Of a stretch of DNA of 64,000 bases, positions 18,530 to 26,618 are shown piece after piece (within the stretch, counting starts at the first letter, position 1; each line of letters begins with the position of its first letter). A model generated the notes under the pieces. It searched no databases. It was not told the origin of the DNA and saw nothing but the letters and a program-made list of their open reading frames with translations. The translations under genes and the position numbers were made by a program. The stretch is from Microbacterium aerolatum (GTDB taxonomy: Bacteria > Actinomycetota > Actinomycetes > Actinomycetales > Microbacteriaceae). The DNA lies in contig NZ_BJUW01000005.1 of NCBI RefSeq assembly GCF_007988825.1, forward strand, positions 1 through 64,000, read 5' to 3'.

Positions 18530-19471
18530 GTGCGCTTGGGAATCCTCGACATCGGGTCGAACACCGTCCACCTGCTCGCGGCGGACGCCCGTCCCGGCGG
18601 ACGTCCGCTTGCCACGACCAGCGATCGCAGCGTGGTGCGGCTGATGCGCTTCCTCACGCCGGAGGGCGCGATCAGCGAGGACGGCGTGCAGGCTCTCGTG
18701 GATGCCGTCACACGCGCGCGCCAGGTCGCCGAGACCGAGCGGGTCGAGACGCTGCTCGCGACCGCGACGAGCGCGGTGCGCGAGGCGCTGAACGGCGAAG
18801 AGGTCATCGCTCGCATCGAGCGCGCGCTCGGCCAGCCGCTGCAGGTGCTCACCGGCGAACAGGAGGCGGAGCTCACCTTCCTCGCCGTGCGGCGCTGGTT
18901 CGGGTGGGATGCCGGACGCATCCTGCTCCTCGACATCGGCGGCGGGTCGTTCGAGTTCGCCGCGGGTGGCGACGAGCTACCGGAGGTCGCGGCATCCGTC
19001 CCTCTCGGCGCCGGGCGGATGACCGTCCAGTTCCTGCCCGGCGATCCGCCGGGTGAGGATGCTGTCGAGCTCCTGCGCGCGCACGCCAGGGAGGCGCTTG
19101 CGCCGGTGGCGACGAAGCTCAACGCCCTCCCGAGCCCCGATCACCTGGTGGGCTCGTCCAAGGCGATCCGGTCGCTGGCGAACCTCGCCGGTCGCGAGGT
19201 CTCTGGACTCGGCTTCGATCGGACCGTGATGTCGCGTTCGGCGTTGAAGTCATGGATTCCGCGGCTCGCCCGGATTCCGGCATCCGCTCGTCAGGAGCTA
19301 CCGGGGATCACACCCGATCGCACGCTGCAGATCGTGGCCGCCGCCGTGTGTCTGCACACCGCGATGAAGTTGCTCGACATCGACGAGATCGAGGTCTCGC
19401 CGTGGGCGCTGCGCGAGGGCGTGCTGCTGCGTTACACCGAGTCGATGACCTGGGGCGGCGCCGGGATCTGA
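18530..19471 (+). CDS. Ppx/GppA family exopolyphosphatase-like phosphatase
   Basis: Actin-fold phosphatase of the Ppx/GppA family, acting on polyphosphate or pppGpp. It has 313 aa, the short form common in actinobacteria. Phosphate-binding loops are LGILDIGSNTVHLL at the N-terminus and LLLDIGGGSFEF in the middle; VGSSKAIRSLANLAG and SPWALREGVLLRY near the end are also typical. The longer enterobacterial C-terminal HD-like domain is absent. GTG start with a leaderless promoter. It converges on the copper ATPase gene, 4 bp apart. Confidence 0.9.
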   Translation: MRLGILDIGSNTVHLLAADARPGGRPLATTSDRSVVRLMRFLTPEGAISEDGVQALVDAVTRARQVAETERVETLLATATSAVREALNGEEVIARIERALGQPLQVLTGEQEAELTFLAVRRWFGWDAGRILLLDIGGGSFEFAAGGDELPEVAASVPLGAGRMTVQFLPGDPPGEDAVELLRAHAREALAPVATKLNALPSPDHLVGSSKAIRSLANLAGREVSGLGFDRTVMSRSALKSWIPRLARIPASARQELPGITPDRTLQIVAAAVCLHTAMKLLDIDEIEVSPWALREGVLLRYTESMTWGGAGI

Positions 19472-19475
19472 GCGA

Positions 19476-21581
19476 TCACCGGACAGCCACGACCTTCTCG
19501 GGCCGGATGTCCAGCCGTCGCAACAGCTGCGCGTTCAGCGCGACCACGATCGTCGACAGCGACATCAGTACGGCACCGACAGACATCGGCAGCACGAACC
19601 CGAACGGGGCCAGCACACCGGCGGCGAGCGGAACCGAGATGAGGTTGTACCCGGCGGCCCACCAGAGGTTCTGCTTCATCTTGCGGTAGCTGGCCCGCGA
19701 CAGCTCGATGATCGACAGCACTGCGCGCGGGTCGTCGCTCGCGAGGATCACGCCGGCCGATGCGATGGCGACGTCGGTGCCGGCGCCGATCGCGACGCCC
19801 ACGTCCGCCTGCGCGAGGGCCGGGGCGTCATTGACGCCGTCGCCCACCATCGCCACGCTGCGGCCCTCGTCCTGCAGCTGCTTGACCTTCGTGGCCTTGT
19901 CCTCCGGGCGAACGCCTGCGAAGAACCGGTCGATGCCCAGCTCGGCAGCCACCGATGCGGCAACCGCCTCCGCGTCGCCGGTGATCATCACGACTTCAAC
20001 GCCCCGTGCGTGCAGCGCCTCGATCGCCTCACGCGATTCGCTGCGCACCTCATCGGCCAGGCGCAGCGCTCCCGCCACGGCACCGTCGATGAGCACGTGC
20101 AGAATGATCGCCCCTTCCCTTCGCCAGTCCTCGGCGATCGGAAGCTCGGCGGCGTTCTCCTGCTCGAGCAGATACGGGCCGCCGACCTGCACGATCTTCC
20201 CGTCGACGTTCGCGCGCACGCCGACCGCCGGCGATGACGCGAATTCCGACGCCGGCGGCACGGCGAGATGCGAGGCCGCGTTCACGATCGCCTTCGCCAG
20301 CGGATGCTCCGAGTCGCCCTCCGCACCGGCAGCCAGCGCGAGCAGCCGGTCGGCGTCGATTCCGTCGGCGGGGTGGATGCCGGTGACCGCAGGCGTCCCC
20401 TTGGTGAGCGTGCCAGTCTTGTCGAACAGCACAGTGCCGACGGTTCGCATGCTCTCCAGCGCCAGCCGGTCCTTGATGAGCACGCCGGTGCGCGCGGCCC
20501 GTTCGGTCGCGATCGACACGACGAGCGGGATCGCCAGGCCGAGCGCATGCGGGCACGCGATCACGAGGACGGTGATCGTTCGCACGACGGCCTGGTCCGG
20601 CATCCCGAGCACGGTCCAGACGATGGCCGTGATCACACCGGCAGTCAGCGCGAACCAGAACAGCAGCGCGGCCGCGCGGTCGGCGATGCGCTGCGCGCGG
20701 GAGGACGAGTTCTGCGCCTCGGTGACGAGCTTCTGGATGCCGGCGAGCGCCGTGTCGTCGCCGATCGCAGTGATCTCCGCCCGAAGACCCGAATCCGTGG
20801 CGACGGTTCCTGCGACGACCTGGTCGCCCTCCGCACGGCGCACCGTGCGGGACTCCCCGGTGATCATCGACTCGTCCATGCTCGCAGCGCCCTGCACGAC
20901 CTTGCCGTCGGCGGGCACGCGCCCACCGGGCCGGATCACGACGACGTCGCCGACTCGCAGATCCGACGGATCCACGATGACTGTGGCATCCCCCTCCACG
21001 CGCTCCGCCTCGTCCGGAAGCAGCGCGGCCAGAGAATCCAGCGCAGAGGTGGTCTGCGCGAGCGAGCGCATCTCGATCCAGTGGCCGAGCAGCATGATCA
21101 CGATCAGCAGCGCCAGCTCCCACCAGAACTCGAGCTCGTGGTGCAGCAGCCCGAGGCTCGCGCCCCATGAGGCGACGAAGGCCACCGTGATCGCGAGCCC
21201 GATCAGCAGCATCATCCCGGGCGCGCGGCTGCGCAGCTCCTGCACGGCGCCGGTGAGGAACGGCGCTCCGCCCCACACGTACATGACGGTGCCGAGCACC
21301 GGTGAGATCCACCCCACCCATGCCGCGTCGGGCAGCTGATAGCCGAGCAGCATCGCGAACGCGCTGGAGAACGCGACCACCGGAACAGCGAGCACGAGCA
21401 TGACCCAGAACAGCCGCCGGAATTGCCCGGCGTGATCGCCATGGCCCGCATGACCTCCGTGCCCCGCGTGCTCGGCGTGGCCCGCATGCGCGCCGTCACC
21501 CGCGTGCTCGGCGTGGCCGTGCCCTCGACCCGCCACGTGCTCATCATGCGAATGACTCATGGTGTGATCATGCTGGCTCAT
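19476..21581 (-). CDS. copB: Copper-translocating P-type ATPase, CopB-like (P1B-3)
   Basis: Integral membrane metal pump, 701 aa. The first ~52 residues are extremely His-rich (repeats of HAGHAEH type) and replace the usual heavy-metal-associated domains. The transmembrane metal site is CPH (about 343-345), which with the His-rich head points to CopB/P1B-3 specificity for copper, rather than CPC pumps. The phosphorylated Asp is in FDKTGTLTKGTP (about D387); TGES, the SEHPLAKAI nucleotide-domain motif and MVGDGVNDAPAL are present. AGGAGGT precedes the ATG. A CsoR-type operator lies 26 bp upstream. Confidence 0.94.
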   Translation of the reverse strand: MSQHDHTMSHSHDEHVAGRGHGHAEHAGDGAHAGHAEHAGHGGHAGHGDHAGQFRRLFWVMLVLAVPVVAFSSAFAMLLGYQLPDAAWVGWISPVLGTVMYVWGGAPFLTGAVQELRSRAPGMMLLIGLAITVAFVASWGASLGLLHHELEFWWELALLIVIMLLGHWIEMRSLAQTTSALDSLAALLPDEAERVEGDATVIVDPSDLRVGDVVVIRPGGRVPADGKVVQGAASMDESMITGESRTVRRAEGDQVVAGTVATDSGLRAEITAIGDDTALAGIQKLVTEAQNSSSRAQRIADRAAALLFWFALTAGVITAIVWTVLGMPDQAVVRTITVLVIACPHALGLAIPLVVSIATERAARTGVLIKDRLALESMRTVGTVLFDKTGTLTKGTPAVTGIHPADGIDADRLLALAAGAEGDSEHPLAKAIVNAASHLAVPPASEFASSPAVGVRANVDGKIVQVGGPYLLEQENAAELPIAEDWRREGAIILHVLIDGAVAGALRLADEVRSESREAIEALHARGVEVVMITGDAEAVAASVAAELGIDRFFAGVRPEDKATKVKQLQDEGRSVAMVGDGVNDAPALAQADVGVAIGAGTDVAIASAGVILASDDPRAVLSIIELSRASYRKMKQNLWWAAGYNLISVPLAAGVLAPFGFVLPMSVGAVLMSLSTIVVALNAQLLRRLDIRPEKVVAVR

Positions 21582-21606
21582 CAGGACCTCCTGCGATCGT
21601 GGCTAG

Positions 21607-21621
21607 TACCCCTAGGGGGTA
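21607..21621. promoter_or_regulatory. CsoR-type copper operator TACCCC-TAG-GGGGTA
   Basis: Perfect 6-3-6 inverted repeat in the copB-arsR divergent gap, 26 bp upstream of the copB ATG. It matches the GTACCCC/GGGGTA outline known for CsoR, which leaves DNA on binding Cu(I). No csoR gene is in the window, so the regulator must act in trans. Confidence 0.75.
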
Positions 21622-21658
21622 TAAGGTGCGAGCTCGTCCCAGCATTCCACACCGCGAG

Positions 21659-21674
21659 ATAGACTCCCGTCTAT
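21659..21674. promoter_or_regulatory. ArsR-type operator 1: ATAGAC-N4-GTCTAT over promoter and start codon
   Basis: Perfect 6-4-6 palindrome. It contains a minus-10 hexamer TAGACT (21660-21665) placed 7 nt before the ATG at 21673, and the right arm ends on the start codon. A repressor bound here would cover promoter and start. The second copy is at 22539. Confidence 0.7.
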
Positions 21675-22542
21675 GAGTCCCGCGGTGCACGACGGCGCAT
21701 TGACAGCGCTCGCCGATCCGACTCGCGCGCGCATCGTGCAGCTGATCCAGGATGCCGACGGCAGCCGCGCGCTCGTCGGCGAACTCGCCGAGGAACTGCG
21801 GCTGCGCCAACCCACGGTCAGCCACCACATGGGCGTCCTGCACACCGAGGGCATCGTGATCCGCGAGCGCGAGGGGCGCCGCGTCTGGTATTCGATCGAC
21901 CCTGCGCAGGCAGACAGGATCACCGCCATCCTCGGATCCCGGGGGGCGGAGGTCGCACCCGATCTCGACCGCATCGTCGACGATCTCGCCACGCGCTACC
22001 GCGGCACCTTCAATCGCGAGACGGTCGCCCGATGCGTGCAGGAGAGCCACGACCTGCTCCTGCGGAGCAGCGGTACGCACCTCCTCGCCTCGCGCACGGC
22101 GCGCTTCGCCTCTGATCTCCTCGACGACCGCAGGGCCGCTCGGAGCAGCGCGGCACGCCCCACAGTCCTGTTCGTGTGCGTGCAGAACGCCGGGCGCTCG
22201 CAGCTGGCCGCCGGCATCCTGCGCCAGCTCGCGGGCGACCGGGTCACGGTGCGCACAGCCGGCTCGGCGCCGGCATCCGACGTCCGCACCGCCGTGGTCA
22301 CCGCGCTCGACGAGATCGGCATCCCGCTGGGCGGCGAGTTCCCGAAGCCGCTGACCGATGAGGCCGTCAAGGCTGCCGACGTCGTGATCACGATGGGATG
22401 CGGCGACGCGTGCCCGATCTTCCCCGGCAGACGCTACGAGGACTGGGATCTCGAAGATCCGGTCGGCAAACCCCTGAGCACGGTCCGCGAGATCCGCGAC
22501 GACATCGATCGCCGCGTCCGCACACTGCTCGCAAATCTATAG
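21673..22542 (+). CDS. ArsR repressor fused to arsenate reductase (LMW-phosphatase fold)
   Basis: A 289-aa fusion. Residues 1-85 are a winged-helix ArsR domain (RLRQPTVSHHMGVLHTEGIV, REREGRRVWYSID). About 95-150 is a three-helix segment (LDRIVDDLATRYRG...) like that preceding some actinobacterial ArsC proteins. From 162 to the end is an ArsC domain with catalytic loop FVCVQNAGRSQ (Cys169, Arg175) and MGCGDACPIFPG (Cys243, Cys247). There is no cysteine before residue 121, so the usual thiol As(III) site of ArsR is absent from the DNA-binding domain. ArsR-ArsC fusions are known from Microbacterium ars clusters. First gene of an operon with arsC and a MIP channel. Confidence 0.92.
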   Translation: MSPAVHDGALTALADPTRARIVQLIQDADGSRALVGELAEELRLRQPTVSHHMGVLHTEGIVIREREGRRVWYSIDPAQADRITAILGSRGAEVAPDLDRIVDDLATRYRGTFNRETVARCVQESHDLLLRSSGTHLLASRTARFASDLLDDRRAARSSAARPTVLFVCVQNAGRSQLAAGILRQLAGDRVTVRTAGSAPASDVRTAVVTALDEIGIPLGGEFPKPLTDEAVKAADVVITMGCGDACPIFPGRRYEDWDLEDPVGKPLSTVREIRDDIDRRVRTLLANL

Positions 22543-22554
22543 ATATTGATCTAT
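22539..22554. promoter_or_regulatory. ArsR-type operator 2: ATAGAT-N4-ATCTAT
   Basis: Perfect 6-4-6 palindrome overlapping the stop of the fusion gene. It matches operator 1 in layout and at 5 of 6 arm bases. TATTCT (22552-22557) lies 7 nt before the arsC ATG at 22565, giving a second promoter. The overlapping 10-bp palindrome ATCTATAGAT is at 22535-22544. The stretch is strikingly AT-rich for this genome. Confidence 0.68.
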
Positions 22555-22564
22555 TCTTTATAGT

Positions 22565-22963
22565 ATGACCAAGCCCACAGTCCTGTTCGTCTGCGTGCAC
22601 AACGCGGGCCGCTCACAGATGGCCGCCGGATTCCTGCAGTCCCTCGCCGGTGACCGCATCGAGGTGCTGTCGGCCGGTTCCGAGCCGAAGGATCAGATCA
22701 ACCCCGTCGCCGTGTCCGCCATGGCCGAAGCGGGCATCGACATCGCGAACAACACCCCGAAGCTCCTCACGGTCGACGCCGTCAAGGAGTCCGACGTGGT
22801 GATCACGATGGGCTGCGGAGACGCGTGCCCGATCTTCCCCGGCAAGCGCTACGAGGACTGGGAGCTCGACGATCCCGCCGGTCAGGATGCCGCGACCGTT
22901 CGCCGCATCCGCGATGACATCCGCGACCGCGTCGAGAAGCTCATCGACGAACTCACCGCGTGA
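22565..22963 (+). CDS. arsC: Arsenate reductase, LMW-phosphatase fold
   Basis: Reduces arsenate to arsenite, 132 aa. The catalytic loop is VLFVCVHNAGRSQ (Cys10, Arg16) and a second cysteine pair is in TMGCGDACPIFPGKRY (Cys84, Cys88). The sequence is closely similar to the ArsC part of the preceding fusion, including FPG.RYEDW.L.DP.G, so the two are paralogues. Whether it uses thioredoxin or mycothiol/mycoredoxin cannot be read from the sequence. Its stop overlaps the channel gene start (GTGA). Confidence 0.94.
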   Translation: MTKPTVLFVCVHNAGRSQMAAGFLQSLAGDRIEVLSAGSEPKDQINPVAVSAMAEAGIDIANNTPKLLTVDAVKESDVVITMGCGDACPIFPGKRYEDWELDDPAGQDAATVRRIRDDIRDRVEKLIDELTA

Positions 22964-23661
22964 GCCCGCATCCCCTCTGGCGGCGGACGCTGGCTGAGTT
23001 CCTCGGCGCCGGGATGCTCGTCACCGTGGTCGTCGGATCCGGCATCGCCGCGCAGCGGCTGTCCGCAGACGTCGGGCTGCAACTGCTCGAGAACGCCCTC
23101 GCCACGGCGATGGGGCTCGGCGTGCTCATCGTGCTGCTCGCCTCGGTGTCCGGCGCGCACTTCAACCCGGTCGTGTCGCTCGCGATCGCCGTCCTCGAGC
23201 ATCGCTCCCCCAAGCGGATGCCGATGCGCGAGCTCGCCGCATACATCCCCGCCCAGATCGCCGGCGGCATCGGCGGTGCCGCGCTGGCGAACGCCATGTT
23301 CGACGTGCCGACCACCCTCTCCACCACCGACCGCGCCACCCCTGCCACGTTCCTCGCCGAGGTCGTCGCGACCGCGGGCCTGGTTCTCGTGATCACCGGG
23401 CTGATCCGCGCGGGCCAGTCGATCGCCGTGATCGCGACGGCGGTCGGATGCTACATCGGCGCCGCCTACTGGTTCACCAGCTCCACGTCGTTCGCGAACC
23501 CGGCCGTCACGATCGGACGCGTCTTCACGGACACGTTCGCGGGCATCGCCCCGGCATCGGTGCTGCCGTTCCTCATCGCGCAGGTGGTGGGCGCGGGCAT
23601 CGCCGTCGGTGCCGCCGTCGCGCTCTTCCCGCATCCGCGCCCTCTCGACGGCCGCAGCTGA
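22960..23661 (+). CDS. MIP-family channel, probable arsenite exit channel
   Basis: Membrane channel of 233 aa with six hydrophobic helices and two half-helix boxes, SGAHFNPVVSL and SFANPAVTIGR. The Asp that follows the second NPA box in glycerol facilitators (NPARD) is missing, so it resembles aquaporin-like members of ars operons. The GTG overlaps the arsC stop by 4 bp, so the two are translationally coupled. By analogy with AqpS of Sinorhizobium meliloti, arsenite made inside would leave down its gradient. No ArsB or ACR3 pump is in the window. Confidence 0.88.
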   Translation: MSPHPLWRRTLAEFLGAGMLVTVVVGSGIAAQRLSADVGLQLLENALATAMGLGVLIVLLASVSGAHFNPVVSLAIAVLEHRSPKRMPMRELAAYIPAQIAGGIGGAALANAMFDVPTTLSTTDRATPATFLAEVVATAGLVLVITGLIRAGQSIAVIATAVGCYIGAAYWFTSSTSFANPAVTIGRVFTDTFAGIAPASVLPFLIAQVVGAGIAVGAAVALFPHPRPLDGRS

Positions 23662-23785
23662 CCAGAACTGGCGATGCGCGGCGACGAAGAGTTCAGACGC
23701 CGTCAACCTCGTCGTCGCAGATACTTCCATCCGGCGCGCCCGGATAGGCCATGATGGTGCCAACGTCCTTTTGGGGAGGAACAAC

Positions 23786-25096
23786 ATGCGCGTATCCGTC
23801 ATCGGCTGTGGGTATCTGGGGGCCGTGCACGCGGCGGCGATGGCATCCATCGGTCACGATGTCATCGGCATCGACGTCGATCGACGCAAGATCGACGCGC
23901 TGTCCGCGGGGCAGGCGCCGTTCTTCGAGCCGGGGCTCGAGCAGATCCTCACCGAGGGCGTCGAGTCCGGCCGCCTTTCGTTCACCACTGACATCGCCGC
24001 CGCCGAAGGCGCCGCCGTGCATTTCATCGGCGTGGGCACGCCGCAGCAGCAGAGCGGGTACGCCGCCGATCTCACCTATGTGAACGCGGCGTTCGAGAAC
24101 CTGCTCCCGCACCTTCGCGAAGGCGACATCGTCGCCGGCAAGTCGACCGTGCCGGTGGGCACGGCGGCGACTCTCGCGCCGAAGGTGGCGGCGACGGGCG
24201 CGACGCTGGTGTGGAATCCCGAGTTCCTGCGCGAGGGCTGGGCCGTGCAGGACACGGTCGATCCCGACCGCCTTGTCGCCGGCGTGCCCGAGGGCCCGGA
24301 CGGCGAGCGCGCGGCGGAGATCCTCCGCAACGTCTACCACCCGGCCGTCGCCAAGGGCACGCCGTTCATCGTCACCGACTACGCGACGGCCGAGCTGGTG
24401 AAGGTGTCGGCGAACGCGTTCCTCGCGACCAAGATCTCGTTCATCAATGCGATGGCCGAGATCGCCGAGGTGACCGGCGCCGATGTCACCCTGCTCGCGG
24501 ACGCGATCGGGTACGACGTGCGGATCGGCCGGCGCTTCCTGGGTGCCGGCATCGGGTTCGGCGGCGGCTGCCTCCCGAAGGACATCCGCGCGTTCGCCGC
24601 TCGTGCCGAAGAGCTCGGTCGGCGTGAATCGGTGAGCTTCCTCCGTGAGGTGGATGCGATCAACCTGCGCCGGCGCGACCGCGCGGTCCAGCTCGTGGTC
24701 GACGGTCTGGGCGGCTCAGTGTTCGGCAAGAAGATCGCCGTGCTGGGCGCGGCGTTCAAGCCGCACAGCGATGACGTGCGCGACTCCCCCGCCTTGGATG
24801 TGGCGGTGCGGCTCAACGGCCTGGGAGCGGACATCGTCGTCACCGACCCGCAGGCGATCGACAACGCCCGGCGCCTGCATCCGCAGCTCACCTACGTCGC
24901 CGACCGCGACGAGGCGCTGCGCGATGCGGATGCTGTGTTGCTGGTCACCGAGTGGGACGAGTATCGCCGCGAGATGGCTCCGGAGCACGTCAACACACTG
25001 ACGCACGGACGCGTCGTGGTCGACGGACGCAACGGCCTGGATGCCGCGGCCTGGCGCGCCGCCGGGTGGACCTACTACGGCATGGGACGGCCGTAG
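23786..25096 (+). CDS. ugd: UDP-glucose 6-dehydrogenase
   Basis: Oxidises UDP-glucose to UDP-glucuronate in two NAD-dependent steps, 436 aa. The N-terminal Rossmann motif is VSVIGCGYLGAVHAAAMA, the catalytic cysteine is in GFGGGCLPKD (about C262), and WNPEFLREG is also diagnostic. GGGGAGGA ends 5 nt before the ATG at 23786, which decides the start; the longer open frame reaches back into the channel gene. UDP-glucuronate is a likely building block for the polysaccharide locus that begins ~2 kb downstream. Confidence 0.95.
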   Translation: MRVSVIGCGYLGAVHAAAMASIGHDVIGIDVDRRKIDALSAGQAPFFEPGLEQILTEGVESGRLSFTTDIAAAEGAAVHFIGVGTPQQQSGYAADLTYVNAAFENLLPHLREGDIVAGKSTVPVGTAATLAPKVAATGATLVWNPEFLREGWAVQDTVDPDRLVAGVPEGPDGERAAEILRNVYHPAVAKGTPFIVTDYATAELVKVSANAFLATKISFINAMAEIAEVTGADVTLLADAIGYDVRIGRRFLGAGIGFGGGCLPKDIRAFAARAEELGRRESVSFLREVDAINLRRRDRAVQLVVDGLGGSVFGKKIAVLGAAFKPHSDDVRDSPALDVAVRLNGLGADIVVTDPQAIDNARRLHPQLTYVADRDEALRDADAVLLVTEWDEYRREMAPEHVNTLTHGRVVVDGRNGLDAAAWRAAGWTYYGMGRP

Positions 25097-25111
25097 CGGC
25101 CAGCCGCCTCC

Positions 25112-26515
25112 TCACTCGCAGCCGATGCCGTCTCCGTCACGGTCGAGCTTGCGGCTGTATCCCGGATCGCCGGCGTGGATCGGTGCGGCGCCGGCGGCAC
25201 GCACGGCCGTGCAGTTCTCGTAGTACACGGATGCCGGCGGCGCGGGAGCGGGCGCCGGCTGAGCCGGCGCGACGGGCGCGGGTGCCGGAGCGACGGGAGC
25301 AGGGGCCGGCGCAGGCGCCACAGGCGCAGGCTCGGGAACGGGATCCGGCTTCACCTCGACGACCGGCGCGGCGGCCGCGTACTTCGACGTCACTGCGGGC
25401 TGCTCGGAGCAATCCCCGAGCACGCGAGCGATCGCGTCATGCTCCGCCTGCGTCACCCACAGCCCGTAGGTCGCCTTGACCGAGACTTGCCGTGCGACGT
25501 ACTCGCACCGGAAGCTCTTGTTCGCCGGCAGCCACGTGGCGGCATCCCCGTCGCTCTTCTGCGCATTGGCGCGTCCGTCGACGGCGAGCAGGTTCAGCGG
25601 GTCGTTCGCGAACGATGCGCGCTGGTCTGCGGTCAGCTGCTGAGCACCCTTCTGCCAGGCGTCCGACAGCGCGACGACATGGTCGATCTGCACGAGCTCG
25701 GAGGTTCCCTGGCCGCGCACGAAGTCGATCGTCTTCCCCGTGAACGGATCGTCGAGCGTGCCCGAGGTGACCTTGCACACACCCGAACGGGTGATGGCGG
25801 TGAGCTGCGCGGCGAGGATGTCGTTGCGAGTGTCGCATCCGTTCCGGTCGACATCGAGCCAGCGCTGCCCGAACTCGTCGCGGTCGTATCCGGTCTTGGC
25901 AGCGCGCCCCTTGATCGCCAGGGTCTCCAGAACCTCGAGTGCGGTGAGCCCGTCCGTCGAGGACGCATCAGTCGCAGTGCCGACCTCGCCGGTGAAGGCG
26001 ACTGGCTCCGATTCTCCCTCGGGGGTAGCCGACGGTGTCGGTGACGGGCTGGGCTCCGACGTGGCTGTCGGCGAGGCCTCGGCGACCGGCTTGCTACCGG
26101 TGGCACCGAGCACGACGTTGCTGAGGCTGCCGGTGATGAGGAACGCGACCGCCGCGATCGCCGTGAGGACAGTCGCGACCTTGCGGTCGCGGAACCGCAG
26201 CCACGTGGGCGTGTTCTTCACGAGGGCGACAATGCCGGTGATGAGCACGACCAGCCACAGCGGCGCGAAGACCGGCGACAGGATCAGTCCCAGCGCGAGG
26301 GCGGCGACGCCGATGAGCACCCAGGCCCAGATCGGCAGGCGACGCTTCGTCGCGTTGACGACGGGCGCGGATGCCGACGGCGGGGGGAGCATGGATGCCG
26401 GAGCCGCCACCGACTGCGTCTGCGCGGTCCATACGGCGCCGTCCCACCAGCGCAGATCGCCGGCTTGCTCGGCAGAGGGATCCGGGTACCACCCGGCAGG
26501 CGGAAGCGATGTCAT
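25112..26515 (-). CDS. Membrane-anchored DUF2510 / HNH (DUF1524) / Excalibur protein
   Basis: A 467-aa modular protein. Residues ~5-45 form a DUF2510 domain (PAGWYPDPS, LRWWDGAVWT). Two or three membrane helices (~60-140) are followed by a Ser/Pro/Thr linker, then an HNH-type DUF1524 nuclease domain (~190-365) with DRNGCDTRNDIL, ELVQIDHVVALSDAWQKG and ANDPLNLLAVDG. An Ala/Pro-rich spacer leads to a C-terminal Excalibur calcium-binding domain (YYENCTAVRAAG, LDRDGDGIGCE). The catalytic half should face outside. AAAGGAG precedes the ATG. Convergent with ugd, 15 bp apart. Confidence 0.88.
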   Translation of the reverse strand: MTSLPPAGWYPDPSAEQAGDLRWWDGAVWTAQTQSVAAPASMLPPPSASAPVVNATKRRLPIWAWVLIGVAALALGLILSPVFAPLWLVVLITGIVALVKNTPTWLRFRDRKVATVLTAIAAVAFLITGSLSNVVLGATGSKPVAEASPTATSEPSPSPTPSATPEGESEPVAFTGEVGTATDASSTDGLTALEVLETLAIKGRAAKTGYDRDEFGQRWLDVDRNGCDTRNDILAAQLTAITRSGVCKVTSGTLDDPFTGKTIDFVRGQGTSELVQIDHVVALSDAWQKGAQQLTADQRASFANDPLNLLAVDGRANAQKSDGDAATWLPANKSFRCEYVARQVSVKATYGLWVTQAEHDAIARVLGDCSEQPAVTSKYAAAAPVVEVKPDPVPEPAPVAPAPAPAPVAPAPAPVAPAQPAPAPAPPASVYYENCTAVRAAGAAPIHAGDPGYSRKLDRDGDGIGCE

Positions 26516-26606
26516 GTCCCCAGCTCCTTTGCAAATGCGTCCGGTGACACTGTCGGCCGGCGCGGCTGCCGCGTAATCGCTGAGCAGTTCCCAAGCTGCC
26601 CAGCCC

Positions 26607-26612
26607 TAGACT
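26607..26612 (+). promoter_or_regulatory. Minus-10 hexamer TAGACT of the VanZ-like gene (leaderless)
   Basis: TAGACT lies 6 nt before the ATG at 26619 with no Shine-Dalgarno. Confidence 0.5.
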
Positions 26613-26618
26613 CGCTTC

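Noticed and set aside
20268..21170. Long plus-strand frames opposite the copper ATPase
   Set aside because: Arg-rich shadows of copB; no start signals.
19476..23661. Copper/arsenic block as a mobile genomic island
   Set aside because: No integrase, IS, tRNA or direct-repeat boundary is seen around it and its GC matches the neighbourhood.
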